A stretch of 64,000 nucleotides of DNA from Aquatica leii. Lineage: Eukaryota; Arthropoda; Insecta; Coleoptera; Lampyridae. Below the pieces are notes generated by a model. That model saw nothing but the letters and a program-made list of their open reading frames with translations, did not search any database and was not told the origin of the DNA. The position numbers were made by a program, and so were the translations under genes. The stretch is taken from the NCBI GenBank assembly GCA_035610365.1, contig CM069435.1:83485389-83549388 (forward strand). The letters are read 5' to 3'. Shown here piece after piece: positions 23,990 through 36,990 of this stretch. The first letter of the stretch is position 1; each line of letters begins with the position of its first letter.

Positions 23990-24825
23990 AAGGAAGTTCA
24001 TCGGAACATTTTCTTAAAGCTTCTGCTCACATTGCCAACACATCTTTATACCCATCTCTTCCTATGTGCTTATTATAGTATTAATTTTTCAATTAATGTA
24101 GAATGATATGGAGCATTGTCTATAATAATTAACAAATTACACATTAAATGTTCAACAAGCTATTTCTTAAATAATTTGGCATTCATTTTACCGTGATAAA
24201 CTTCTTTTTGCGATTTGGAAGAAAAAACTAATGAAGCCTTATTTATAAACTCCCTTTTCGAACCTGCATCTATGACTATAAATCTTTTACCATCATATCC
24301 CTCAGATTTTCTTACACTTTGTAAGTTATTATCTCGCCATGATTTTCCAGGATTTCCTTTTGAATAAATCCAACTTCTAGTTGTGATGGTGATTTTAAAT
24401 TATTTACGTAGCCCTTTAAAAACTTTAGGCAAAGTTGTGCTACGCTGGTTTTTTCAACTAAAGCTCTACGATTAGATTTCTTCTTAAACTTGAAACCCAT
24501 TCCATGTAATGTATGATTCAAACTGCTATCACTCAACAGAATCTGATCATCTCGAACTTTAGGATTTAAAGTTTTAATTGTAGCATGTTTTTATTTTTCA
24601 TTGACTTACTTTGAGAATACATGTTGTACTATGTATTCTTTATAATCATTTTTGAAGAAGCAAGTATGTTTTCAGTTTTTGTTTTGTTTCGTGTTTTTTT
24701 TTTATCAAGACTCGATAGTGCCGGATTAAGTGTACTTCTGGCCTTGATTCGTTTAGCAGTAGAAACAGAAATTCCCAAAGCATTATCTACATGCTGTAGG
24801 AAATAAATGATTATTTACAATCACT
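23990..24825 (-). pseudogene. Tc1/mariner (IS630) superfamily transposase relic
   Basis: Read on the minus strand, 24680-24825 gives a helix-turn-helix piece (VDNALGISVSTAKRIKA). The frame 24312-24536 gives a second DNA-binding piece (LNHTLHGMGFKFKKKSNRRA). About 24100-24300 gives the catalytic core: GYDGKRFIVIDAGSKREF, VYHGKMNAKLFKK and IIIDNAPYHS, the last holding the second catalytic aspartate. This is the arrangement of an insect DDE_3-type transposase. The first catalytic region seems deleted and the third acidic residue lies beyond the recognisable end. Stops and frame changes separate the blocks. Confidence 0.78.
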
Positions 24826-25735
24826 ATTTAAGGCCTAAGCCTTATCTCTTGCTAAGAAGACAATGATATTAAAGGTCCATTGTTTACCTTCTTCCCTTCA
24901 AAGTAGTTTAATAAACTCAACACAAATTGTTAAGACTGAGAACGTAAAGTTTTAACACTAACAGATATATACTTATTAAAACGCACAAAAGTCCTAAAAA
25001 GAACTGACAACAGAAATAACGGTTATAAATTTAAACCGGTAAAGTAGTTTCGAATAAATAATACTAAGTTACTAAGTTAGTCAAATTCATTATGTGGTGT
25101 AATACAAAAATTACATTTGTACTAACCTCTCTTTCTATCGCACGCCATTATGTGTAACGCAAGTCTTTACTTATAAGCACAGTCAAACGTGTTTCTCTTT
25201 TTGTCTGAATCAGATACATAAATTACAGTAAAAATAGTTTAATCGTCGTTAATAAATTCTTACATCGATGACGTAGAGCTCTTCTTTCCTGCTTCTGATA
25301 ATATGTTTAACAGTTTTTTATTTATTTTGATCTGATTAAAGTACATTTATTCTTAACTTTTGTTATGTTTGATACAAACATATTTACAATTGGAAGTTTT
25401 ATCTCTCCAAGTTCAGTCACTCCATTAAAATCATGTTTTGAAAAACAAGAAAATTGGTGTAAACTGGTTTTTTAGTGTAAGAACTTAAGTAATAAAATGT
25501 AGAATGATAAGTTTCAAGTTTGTATGTTATATTAAATTCATTACGAGTTGCGAATATATGTATATTGTTGGTTTGTATTTCGACCCTGCATTCTCATAGG
25601 CTATGGGCTCAGTCACATTTATTCGAGAAAAGTAATAATAAAGTTTATTTAAACGTAGCTGTAAAATACTTGATTAATGTGATCATAACCTTACCTCGTT
25701 TTTGACCGTGAATGTGTTTATCGGGTTAATTACGA
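24826..25735. other. Spacer without recognised gene
   Basis: AT-rich with short chance frames only. Confidence 0.45.
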
Positions 25736-25739
25736 CAGT

Positions 25740-26282
25740 ATGGAAAAGAAAGGTAACGCAACTTTATTTACAACTACGAAAATAAAAGCATTTTCCACCA
25801 TGTAGCAAAAATGTTAATGTCTTTACCGGAGAAGTACAAACACTTTATTTCAGATTGGAATCAATCCCAACTGAAAGACAAACATGAAATGAGCTAACAT
25901 TAAGGCTGCTTGTGGAAGAAAAACAAATCGGTAAAGAAGTTGAAAAACAGGAAAGGAGATGTTATTATTGTACGATGTTGAGGCATTTTATTGGTAAATG
26001 CAGATTTAGACTGAATTTACTGCATTTATGGTATCTGTTTTCTATGGGCGAACAAAAGTGGAAGATTGGCTAGTAGACAGTGGAGCCAGTGATCATATGT
26101 GTTACCCCGGTGCTTGGTTTTCTGAATACAATACATTGAGTAAAGAAAAACAAATTCTAATTGGCAATGATAGTAGTATAAATGCTGTAAGTGTTGGTAA
26201 AATAAAATTAGAAGCTTTCGATGGTAGGAAATGGATTAAAATAACATTTAGCAATCTACTGCATGTGCCAGATTTTCGGTGA
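25740..26282 (+). mobile_element. Ty1/copia retrotransposon fragment (fossil)
   Basis: Plus strand. It includes a gag end with a CCHC-like zinc knuckle (about 25940-26005) and the start of the protease region with the family's DSGASDHMC signature (about 26076-26102). The fragment is broken and short, and stops abruptly at 26282, where GC-richer LINE sequence of the opposite strand begins. No LTR was found. Confidence 0.75.
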
Positions 26283-29200
26283 GTAGTGCTTTTTTTATAT
26301 TTTATTCAAGAGGTGGTTCGTGTAGCGACTCTGCACTACAGTCTCCACGGTCTTTTTGTGCATCTTTGATTTATTACTCTCACATCAATTCTGTTTCGTC
26401 AATGAAATCCAGAAGTTTATTCCAGGGGGCTCTTTTGAACTCATTATCGGTTAGCTTTGGTTTTACGAAAATTGTCGTGCGTTGCATTTGATATGCTTCG
26501 CATTTGCACAGCAGATGCTGCGGAGTTTCGTCGTCCTCCAAGCATCCGCGGCATAGAGAGCTACTCTGCTGTCCCATTTTATCCATGTTTGCTAAGGCCA
26601 CAGTGCCTTGCAATTAGTCCCATGAGTTAGCTTAATTTTTGTTGATTCATGCTTGTTAGTGCAGTTTTAGTGTTTAATTGTAACTCTGTAAGAAAAAATT
26701 TTGTGTGTTTCATCCCTGAAGAGTTTTTCCATATTTTTTTATGATCCGCTGCAAATTTGCTGCAAATTATTTGTTTTCCGGTCTCGTATGCGATTCCGAA
26801 AACAGGTTTAGGTCCGATATACGTCCCTGTTGAGCCTTTTTTTGCTAGTGCGTCCACCATTAGGTTACTCTTTCTATTCTGGTCTTTAGGTATTTAGATG
26901 AGCTGCACTGGTTGGCAAGTTGCCAACATTTCCAGACTGTTTATGCATGCTATAATCAGTTTGGATTTTATTACTGGTGATCTTAGCGCCAGTAGTGCTG
27001 CTTGACTGTGTGTAATTTTGATTCGATAAGGTTCCTGACACAGCAGTCAATAGCAGCAACTTCAGCTTGAAAAACGGATGCATATTTACCCAAAGTCAGC
27101 GAAAATTGCTTCCCATGGTGCTTGCCTCCATATACTCCTGCTTTGGTACCGTACGGGGGTTGTTACCACAATATATAACCATTTGGTCATTGTGGGTTTT
27201 AATCCCCATGTGTGCCCGACCATCTGTTTGGTTGTATTAAGAACTTTGATGGCCTTCGTTGTGACTTTTTCTAGATGAGCATTGAAAGTCAATCTAGTAT
27301 CAAGAGTAAGTCCCAGATATTTAACTTATTTTGTCATCGAGAGCGTAACTCCGTACATCGTAGATACTTTTATGTCCTCCGTTTTCCGTCGTTTGGTAAA
27401 CGGAACAATTGCCGTCTTAATTGGGGTCTCTCTTTGTTGTACCAATTTTCGACGGTGTTTAGTGCACTTTGCATTATGTCCAATACAGTTGTTTCAAACT
27501 TTCCGTCGTAATAATGGTGAGATCGTCGGCGTATCCTAAAGCAAATAACCCGTCGTCTTCTAGTTCTTGTAGTATATCGTCTATGACGAGGCACCACAGT
27601 AGGGGTGTTAGCACCCCGCTTTGTAGGTACCCGCTAGTCACTTTGGTTCCTACAGTGCTACCGTAAAAAGTAGCTGTTACCGTTCGATTCCTAAGCATAG
27701 AGTTGACCCAGTTTCGGACTAGAAACAGTTAACGACAAGCCTGGTGAGTGTTTTTGCAGTAGTTCTTGCAAAGTACCTTTAACCGAGTCTGTAAACTTTC
27801 CGTTTTCGGTCAGCCAAGAACCAATGTTTCTAATGCGGTTTTTGTTCAAAACTTTTTACAGTCAAGAACTTGTAGGTTCGTTTTCTACGTCCCTACAGTA
27901 CCTTCTCCATGAGTCTCTGTCTGTGTTTTTTTAATGACATTGTTTTATGCTGTGAGGCTGGTGTTGTATTTATCCCAGTCTCCGCTTTTTTTTGCTGTAT
28001 TAAATAGCTTTCTGGTGCGTGCCTTTGCTTTGTCAAGCTGTTTGTCCCACCAAGTTAACTTGTTGGGGGTTTACTTGACAGTTTTTGGGCAGCTTTCTTC
28101 AAATGCGGATTTTAATGAACTAGCAATACTATCCGTCATTAGTTCTAGCTCGTGCGTTGATCTTGCAATCGGTTTTTTTCGAGTTTCTGTATTTTATTAC
28201 GAGTTCCCTGTCTGATTCAATGTTGAATCGAATGTATCTATGATCAGATAAAGAAGATTTATCTGATACGTCCCACATTTTATCACTTTGCTCGCTTTCA
28301 GACTAGCAAGCGTAAGGTCAATAACTTCACTGCGCGACACGGTTATAAACGTAAGCGCATCTCCGTTATTTATTATGCCTAAATTGTTTTTTTTAAATAA
28401 ATTCTAATAGTTTCTTACCTCTTGGATTTGTGTTTGTGTTCCCCCACAAGGTGTGGTGTGCATTAGCATCGCATTTAAAAATCAGCGGTTTGTTGACCCC
28501 ACTGTCAATCAGCCTGTGGATTTTCTCCGGCGGCGGTGATCCTGTCTGGTCGTAAGAGAGGTAACCGGATAAAAAATGCTCTCCGGTTGTCTTTTTCTAC
28601 TACAGATATTTTAGGTGCCACTAGGTCTCTAGAACATAGATTCCACAATGGCATTAAGTTTAGTGCATTTTTTACAATAATGCATGCGCGAGAGTTGTGC
28701 ACAAGCTGCGCCGCAAGCAACTATCTACCTGCACAGTTCAACCCTTTTATTGTTCTTTTGTGGATCCATGACTCCTGGGCAAGGGCAATGTCAATATCGT
28801 GTGTTACGATAAAATCACTGAGGGCCGCTGTGGCTGCTCTACGGTGATGTATGTTTATCTGAACCACTTTCAGCATTAGATTTGCCGTCAGCAAGTTTTT
28901 TCCGGCTTGTCTCGTGGACATCTCTTGTAGCATCCAGTTCTTTAATGTTTGCTGTCCTTCTGTCCTTTTTGAAATCGGCCAGCGCCCGGAGAGTGATTCT
29001 TGAAAATCCAAGATGCAATTGGTTTGTTGACATTTCCATTTTTTCCCAGGGCCCCTTGTCCAAGAACAGCACGTATTGAGTTCCATTAGGATCTGGTTTA
29101 GAGTTAACCACCCGCCACGTTTCGGTACTGATGTTGTTTTGTACCGATATTCTTTTCAATAGGGTGGCCGGTTTAATGCTGTTCCTGGGACCTATGTGAT

Positions 29201-29590
29201 AACCTTTTTGGGCGCAGGAAAGTCTTTGAGATAAATGATTTTTAGAAATCCTTCTTTATGAGTACCTTCTTGAAAACGCGGAGAAGCTTTTCCCTTCTCC
29301 AATTCGACAATCCAACTATCGAGATTTTTATGACCTCGGATTCTTCAGGACTGATGGGTTTTTAGGAAACTCTTTTGGTATAATTGCAAGAGCAATTTCC
29401 GTCAGAGTGTCCCTGAATGTCTTTTTTTTGAGTTCCTTTGACCTCTCGACTTTGCTTTACCGGTCGTTTCTGTGACAGCGGTGTGCTACTGCTAAAAAAA
29501 TTGTGTTTTTGCGCTCCTGTTCCGGCAGTTAGTACAGTTGCGTGCGCCATCTGGTGTCGCTGTTGCGTTCCTGACGTGTTCGCTTTTGCT
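26283..29590 (-). mobile_element. I/LOA-like LINE copy A (ORF1 end, EN, RT, RNase H), degraded
   Basis: The minus strand, visibly GC-richer than its surroundings, carries in order an ORF1 remnant (29590 to about 28840) with the block STETWRVVNSKPDPNGTQYV, resembling DUF4780-type LINE ORF1 proteins. An APE-type endonuclease follows (about 28880-28230; VVQINIHHRRAATAALSDF, AQESWI, CDANAHHTLWG, SLSDHRYI). The reverse transcriptase has SGYLQSGVLTPLLW and GYADDLTII (YADD at 27522-27533), and the thumb has KVTTKAIKVLNTTKQMVG. An RNase H region follows (about 27140-26830, ending DALAKKGS) and a C-terminal CxxC...H...C motif (CRGCLEDDETPQHLLCKC, about 26490-26545). RNase H after RT points to the I/LOA group. 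Many frame changes and stops; dead. An internal deletion of about 85 bp relative to copy B lies in ORF1. Confidence 0.87.
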
Positions 29591-29594
29591 TCTT

Positions 29595-30157
29595 GTATAG
29601 GTTAAAAGTTTTAAAAGGTTTCTTTGACACAAAAAACAAATGAAGTACCATTAATTTTCAAGTTTTTATCACTTCCTTTGCAGAAATGTGCTTCGACGTA
29701 GTTTACTTTTGCTACACATTCACCATTTAGAGGTTGAAAGCTGAAATGTCTTGCAAAACGTCAGTTTATTTGGGTTTACAAACGACAATACGACAAAAGC
29801 CAAGTTCTACTTCTTGTTTCTGCTCTCAAGAAGAGATTAGGATCAAGCCTAAGAAGTGTGGGTATTCATCAACTACGGCACGGTCTAAGCTTATAATCGT
29901 AAATAAAAAAAACAGCAAAAGTTTAAGATTCTATGGATGTATCCTGATCTCAAAAAGATATAATCTAATAACAAAAAGTCTGTATAAAATATGGCAGCGT
30001 TGAACCATTATTTCTATCTAGTTAGAATTTTAATAAAAGTGGCATATAATTTCGAATGATATATTGCAGATGTGTTTTGCAGCAATGTGCAAACTATGTA
30101 CCAAGTATGTAAAGTGTAATGTTAATAAATAAAAAACTGGTAATGCTAGAGCTGCAT
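29595..30157. repeat. Dispersed repeat, long copy, between two LINE pieces
   Basis: This AT-rich segment sits between two GC-rich LINE pieces. Its ends match the short copy at 23518-23645 (ACACAAAAAACAAATGAAGTACC near 29626-29648, and GTGTAATGTTAATAAATAAAAAACTGGTAATGC at 30114-30146). An 89-codon plus-strand frame (29734-30003), rich in lysine and serine, is not recognised. The position suggests it was present between, or inserted into, the LINE sequences. Confidence 0.55.
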
Positions 30158-31480
30158 TGCACGTATTGAATTCCATTAGGATCTGGTTTAGAGTTAACCA
30201 CCCGCCACGTTTCGGTACTGATGTTGTTTTGTACCAATATTCTTTTCAATAGCGTGGGCGGTTCCAATGCTGTTCCCGGGACCCAAGTGATAACCTTCTG
30301 GGGCGCAGGAAAATCTTTGAGATAAATAATCTCTAGTTTTCTATCCTCCCCCAGTAGTTTCTTAATATTTGACGTGCCGACTAGCCTCTCTCTGATTGTT
30401 TTGTCTGCGCACGTTATTTTTAAAAATCCCTCTTTATGGGTACGTTCTAGAAAACGCGGAGAAGCTTTTCCCTTTTCCAATTCGTCATTCTAACTATCGA
30501 GGACTGATGGGTTTTCAAGGAACTCTTTTGGTATAATTGCAAGAGCAGTTTTCGTCAGAATGTCCCTGAATGTCTTTTTTTGAGTTCCTTTGACCCTTCG
30601 ACTTCGCTTTATTGGTCGTTTCTGTGACAGCGGTGTGTTACTGCTAAAAAAGTTGCGTTTTTGCGCTCCTGTTCCGGCAGTTAGTGCAGTTCTGTGCGCC
30701 ATCTGGTGTCGCTGTTGCGTTGCTGACATGTCCGCCTTTTGTACAGGTGGATTTCGCTTTTGCGTTTCCGCTTTTGAAATAGAACCGGTTGTTTGCGCCC
30801 CCGATATTCTTCGTTTTTTAAGCTTTCCCTTTGCCGCCCCCAGCTTTTTGGGCTTTTTGGCGTCAGCCGTTAGTTTTGTGTTGTGCTCAGAGTTCGCGTT
30901 TTTTTTTAAATTTTGGGTCAGTGGTTTCATATATGTTTTTACGAGTGCGGAGGAAAAGAGAGTTGTCGTGTGCAGTGCCCCGATACGCACGGAAGACTAT
31001 ATACAACGGGGTTCGCCTGGTGCCCCGAGGTTGGAACCAGTGACGACTGGTCTTCTTTCCAGTCACGCATCTATCGGTCTGGTCCTCTCTACCTTAGATT
31101 TAGGTTTTTGATGAGGTTGTCCAGACAATTAAGCCAAGATCTCCTAGCACTGCTTGCTTGTGAGACATGTCCACATCAGCAAGAGGTTTGGGTTTGGCTG
31201 CCGTGCTTGCTGATCAAAGTCAACAGAGCAGCGGCAGGCGTCGTTATCCCCGTGTTGGTTCTTGCCACGACACTACAGCTTGAGCTGGGAGACCTGGTTT
31301 GCGTGACAGTAGTATTGGAGTACGTACGGTTTGTAGACCGCGACTCCAACACCTGTGAAGGTAAACAAAATTGTCCTGTGTCAGCTGATGAAGCTGCGTA
31401 CATCCTATTTAACCTCCTATCCACCACCTGGAGATGCACCTGATATGTAGCTCAACCCACGGGGAGCTGTGCCTTAGATA
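30158..31480 (-). mobile_element. I/LOA-like LINE copy B (5' UTR and ORF1), 3' truncated
   Basis: This is the same LINE family and orientation as copy A. The minus-strand frame 30490-30990 is a lysine- and serine-rich ORF1 N-terminus (it begins MRIGALHTTT). Frame 30094-30480 continues it with the DUF4780-like block (IYLKDFPAPQKVITWVPGTA, TETWRVVNSKPDPNG). A stop near 30490 separates the two. The sequence 30158-30728 is a near duplicate of 29060-29587 in copy A, so these are two copies and not one split element. The GC-rich stretch 30990-31480 is probably the 5' UTR/promoter region; frames there on both strands (31176-31439 minus, 30913-31443 plus) look like non-coding by-products. ORF2 is absent. 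Confidence 0.82.
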
Positions 31481-34400
31481 AAGGATACATCCAAATTAAA
31501 ATTTTAAGTTTTGCAAACAAATATGAAAAACTTAAACACTGCAATAATTATTTTAAAACATTTAATTGCCTATTTGTATTTAATAATTTTGAAAAATTTT
31601 TGGGAATGGTGAATGTTAAAATGAATTAATTTGTAATTTATAATTTTTGTATTATTTCGGTTTATTGTAATAACAAAAGTACAAAAATAAAAATTTTTTT
31701 TAAAAATTTATTTGCACCTCGCTATGACTGTTTTCCAATAACTGTTAATTTTTTGTTGCGGTTATTTAAAAGTTTTAATTTCAGTTTTTATTAAATAGTT
31801 TAATTTTTGAATTAAAAATATGAAAATGAAAATATTTTAGAAAAAAATAAAAGCAATGAGTGTGGCTACAAATAATTTTATTGGCTCAAGTTAATGAGCT
31901 TACTCTTACTTAAAAACGATTTTTGTTTGATTTGATTAATAAGGCTCTACTAACAACCCTAAATATTATTTTTACGACAGCATACAGCTTATCGTTAAGT
32001 AAACAATACATACCTTACCTTCTTACACAGAAATTAATTTTTTTGCAATGTTTAATTTTTGCTGAAAATATGCAGTTTTAATAAATGCTGATGCATTTCA
32101 GGATTTTGTCAGACCATATGCATATATGCACCTTATCTGCACATTTCTTCTTGAGCGTCATTTATTAGATTTAAATACAATGATAAAAATTACTATATGT
32201 TAAGAGAGTTCTTGGAATCGATTAAAATAAATTAGGATACATAAAATATCAAAGGAATTGCAAAATATGTATCTTTTTATAGCACTTATAATGTGAAAAT
32301 ATTTATTCTTAGGATGTCAGTCTGTGTTCAATTCACCACTTTTTATGCATCTTACTGTATTGTTATTAAAAAATTCGTGTCATTAAATTTATTATCTTTC
32401 AGAAAAAATAGCTACAAACATCAAAATCTGACAGTAACTTCTATTAACTATATGAGCAGTTAACCGCAGTACGTTTACAATGACATCGTAGACTTAACAC
32501 TTTATGCTTTTCTTTCGCCTGGACTTAATTTTATGCATTTACACGTATTTTTAAACTTATATTTTGAGTGACAACTTATTTTAGCACACGACGTCATACA
32601 AGATAACGCAAATATGTAGTTTAATTAGACCAATAACGAGTCCATTTTATGTCTGCGGCTTTTCGAAATAATTAAATCAAATAATTTAAAGTTTAAATCT
32701 TAAAAATTTGAATTTTTAATTTTGATTGATAAAAAGTAATTGACTTTTCACACAAATTACGTTATGTATCTAATAAATTTTCATTAAAACGTTATTATGC
32801 CACTCGCCAAACAAGGCGGATATAGGCACGTTTGCAATGTAAAAACGAATTACCGTAATAAAGCAGTATACATTTTTGGCGATGATTAAACATGTAAATT
32901 TTTACCAATGTTGATAAACGGAATTAATATTTTTAAATAGGATGTTTACGTGTATTTGCAATTTTTGTATTCTTCTAATATAGGATAAAATTTTTTGTTG
33001 TATTAGAAAAAAAAATATAAAATTGTATACCATTTTACGTTACATTAAAAACTGCATTGATTTAAATATATAAACCAAATTCAAATATTATTCAATAAAA
33101 AATACTTTAATGTCAACAACAAAACAAAATAATGCCATTTTAATTAAACTTAAAAAAAATTATACAATTAAATTTTTGAATAACGTCCACAAAAAGTAGT
33201 AATTAAAACTCGGAAAAATAATATATGCAGCATTAATATTTTTTTTTGTTTATGTCCGTCTGTTTTGTTCAATACAATAACTGCGGCGTGCAATAAATCT
33301 AAAACAGTAAAATAAAAACCACAATAAGTAAAACAAATTTAATTTAACCAACAATTTGAACAGTCACAAAGCTTTATTGATCCTTAATTACAACTTTTCG
33401 AATTCAAATGCGAAAATTAAAAATTTCAAAAGCTTTAAATTAAACAGATTCATTAGTGTTTATAACAAACGAGGCTTATCAATTTTAAATTGCATTTTAC
33501 TAATTCCGGCGTTGTTAATTCTCATTATAATTTATTTCCATTGATGCGATAAATTGCTTTTCTTCAAATGTCAAAAAATAATACCAACGCCTAATATAAA
33601 TTTTGTCACATATTGGAAAAAAAAGAGAATAAACAAAAACAAAATGTTTGTGTTTTGATAAAGCAAAAGTATGTGGTTTTATGACGGATGGCTTATAAAT
33701 CTATTCTTCGACCACGATTTGCTAAGAAGCTTTATTCATACATTATCTAAGGGACGGCACCACTTGGTACAAAGATCGTTGAACAACAAGATGAAAACTT
33801 CGTATTATGTGCACGTAAATTTCGTATAAACGACAATGATTGATGTTTGTTTGTAAGCTTGGTTTACAACGTTAGTATTTTTCTATTCGATTACACAATG
33901 CAAATACAACCATTTGCTGTGCTAGGATAATACTAGCAATGGTTATGTAATCTAGCTTAATCATCATTGTTTAACTTTGATATTTTTAATTAAAGGTATT
34001 TGCAGTTTGTAAATACTAATTAATTTATTTGAAAAATATCTTTTTGTAATTTGCAATTGCTTAAATGTTTTTATAATAAATAATTTTATTCAATTGTAGA
34101 ACAATGGTATTGATTAATTAAAAAAAAAAATTTAGTGTAAACGTAAAATCAATTTAGCTTAAGATTATAATGTCAATTTTGTGCTGATTATTGACCTAAA
34201 GAGCTTTGTTTAAAAAATCATAAAGTTTTGATTTGACATGGTTTAGTTAATTAAGATAATACATAATGTTCTTAAAACTAAGTTGTTAAATACTAAAACT
34301 TTTTATAAAAGAAATTAAATTTTATTCATTTTAAATAGTTATGAAGCATTATTAGAATAATCTTCCTTAGTTTCCAATCTTGATATTTTATTTCTACTAG

Positions 34401-34668
34401 TTTTCAATTTTGAAAAACAAGAAAATATACATACATTGAAAAAATGTGTAATTTTATCAGATATTACAATTGTACACTTAGGTAACTTTACATTTATGAT
34501 TAAATGTTACTGCAAAAAACAGAAACTATTACAGTCATATTCGTGAAGTTTTTTTATAGATAAAAGAAATAAAAACATTAACTTGTTATATTTTATTTTA
34601 CTAATTAGTATGCTTTGATTAGTTGAATGCCAGATACAAAAAAAAGTGGTGTACTGTTCTCTATTTTA
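31481..34668. other. Long AT-rich spacer, no gene recognised
   Basis: GC content drops sharply at the LINE end near 31480. No splice-supported exon or repeat with a partner in the window was seen. A 60-codon frame at 33356-33544 is unremarkable. Confidence 0.5.
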
Positions 34669-34673
34669 AATAT

Positions 34674-35134
34674 TGTAGCGAATTTATTATTAAAACTAAT
34701 TTATTTAAACGACTATATGTTTTACTTATACTAGAAATATGTACACTTGTAAATTAACCGAACTAATTAATCTAATAATATTTAATAAAAACACTTACAC
34801 TAATTAAGATAAGATAAAATCCGCGGATAGCTTCACACACTTGTTTACACTAAAATCACGTACAAGATTATTCTCCGTATATTTATGTACACACACGCGC
34901 TAACGACTTATTTATTTCAACTTGAATAATCTTCTTAACACTGCTATATTCGCATCACGGCAATAACTGACCTACGATTTGTTTCGTCGGTATATATATA
35001 CACATTTTGAAAATCATTCTCGAGTGTTCCATATCTTTCGATATACGTTCTAGAAGATGGATACCAACCTCGACAAGGATCTCAAATTTGCGAATAACTT
35101 CTCGAACGTTTCAATATGATAAATTTATGTTACA
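34674..35134. repeat. Probable solo LTR (LTR retrotransposon fossil)
   Basis: The segment starts TGTAGCGAATTT and ends TTTATGTTACA, i.e. TG...CA with the short inverted ends TGTA/TACA. It is flanked by AATAT on the left (34669-34673) and AATAG on the right (35135-35139), a 4-of-5 match to a 5-bp target duplication. A TATATATATA promoter-like run lies at about 34990-35000. It is 461 bp with no coding sequence beside it, which fits a solo LTR left by recombination. Family not assigned. Confidence 0.5.
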
Positions 35135-35280
35135 AATAGTTCGGCGTGGTTTTCGTTTTGTATGAATTTTGTATTATTGGTATTAAAAACTTTACAATTT
35201 TTTTTTCAAATAGTGCAACAGACACGTGTCAATTTCAATTATTTTGCTGTTTCCTTCACTCTTGTGCCACATGTCCCAAA

Positions 35281-36990
35281 TAAAGAAATCATCGTAAAAA
35301 GATTTCTTTTTAACACCATTTCTCGGGTATCAATTAGACATCATTTTGGCCACTTTTTTCATACAGAGTTTGTGTCGAAAATTCCACATGAAATCGGTAT
35401 CTATAAACTTTCATTTTTGAGGATCAAAATGCCTAAACCATATCACATAACCTGATTATTCCATCATTCTGTTATCAAATTTGTATTCATTAAATTATAT
35501 GCTCCCATGTTGATTAATACAAATACGCACAGTATAAATAATTATTATATTTTTTAACTTTACTAAGTTTAGTGAAGATCTAAACTTATAAAAGAACACT
35601 GCAATTACAAATTCCATATTAGAATACAATATTTTAAACTTGTATATAGTAGTAGACATCGTTTTAACAAGCATTTAGAGTAATAAAGAAACTGAGATTA
35701 TACCACGTTATACTTCATTGAAAAAAAACGGACATTCTTCGTAAAGCTTCGGTGCGTAGGAAGATGCGGCAAATTGTGCTGATTAGTTTATAACACCGCC
35801 AAAATAAAATGAAATTATATTTTAATATTATTTTTTAAGTACACCATTAATATGTGCTATAGTAAACCTTTTACGTCTAAAACTATATCTATTTACTTTT
35901 AATAATTATTATTATTCCACGACGTTGAATTATTATTTAATTATTTTATTATTATTATGTCTAAAATAATTTATCTTTTTTTACAAATTGTCTTTTGCGT
36001 AAAATACATAATAAATTAAATGGATAACTACACATATTGGATTCCTCTCCTAGTAGTAAATAAATTACCATCTTCAGATTAATGATTGCCAAAAAAAGAT
36101 TTTATGCAGGGTTTGCAAAATGACCAATATGAAAAGTATGTATAACGCTTTCATGAATTTTGTATCAACTAAATTGATGCTTGGAGTGTTTAAATTTTTG
36201 CATTGAATTTATAACAGAATAATGCATTGACGTATACAAACCACCAAGCTATCTATTAGCTATGAAACTCATACCAATAATTTTATTTCAAAATATTTTC
36301 ATAAAAGAAACACTCGGATGTCAATAAATTAATACCAATGCTGATTGGGGTAGCATTTTAGGTTCTTGTCTCGTAACTTAAATAACAAAAATCTCGTTAA
36401 AAGATATCTATTTAACACCATTTCTCGGGCAGCAATTAGACGTTTTGACCACTTTTTTCATACAAAATTTTTGTCGAAAATTGCGCATGAAATCGGTATC
36501 TATAAACTGTCACTATCACATCTGCGGCATCAAAATGATACCATGTATAAGAAAGTTGAATGTTACTTTGATGCCAGAATTATATCACATAACATGATTA
36601 TTTCATCAAATTTGTATTAAGTAAATTATATGCTACCATGTTGATTAATAAAAATATGCACAGTATAAATAATGATTATATTTTTAAGTTTACTAAGTTT
36701 AGTGAAGATCTAAACTTATAAAAAAACACTAATTACAAACTACATATTAGAATACAATATTTTGAACTTTTACATAATAGTAGAAATTGGTTTAACAAAC
36801 ATTGAAAGTAATAAAAAAAAGTAAGGTTGTACCACGTTATACTTAATGTTTAAACTAAACAAAATCTGACAAAAATCGACATTCTTCGTAAGGTTTCGGT
36901 GCGTAGGAAGATTTTTGTCTAATATTAGTCCGTTGTTAGACCTTGTACTACATGCGCCAAATTGTGCTGATTAGTTTATAATACCGCCAA
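35281..36990. repeat. Diverged tandem duplication, about 1.1-kb period
   Basis: About 35281-35830 is repeated in direct orientation at about 36379-36990, with shared blocks such as TTTAACACCATTTCTCGGG, CATGAAATCGGTATCTATAA, TTAGTGAAGATCTAAACTTA and AAATTGTGCTGATTAGTTTA. Substitutions are frequent and indels are short. Overlapping plus-strand frames (35162-35455, 36366-36620) share a stretch like HEIGIYKLS, with one 3-nt indel, but have no recognisable relatives, and the minus strand has stops in all frames. I read it as old non-coding duplication. Confidence 0.75.
35995..36360. repeat. Second duplicated block, partner at 38398-38765
   Basis: It shares long near-identical stretches with 38398-38765 in direct orientation (GTATGTATAACGCTTTCATG, AAGCTATCTATTAGCTATGA, ACACTCGGATGTCAATAAAT). 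The copies are about 2.4 kb apart. In one copy a minus-strand frame is open (38448-38651); in the other the matching frame is interrupted. Confidence 0.75.

Noticed and set aside
30590-31443. Plus-strand frames of up to 176 codons over the LINE 5' region
   Set aside because: These are antisense to a recognised ORF1/5' UTR in GC-rich DNA, where stops are rare. They are shadows.
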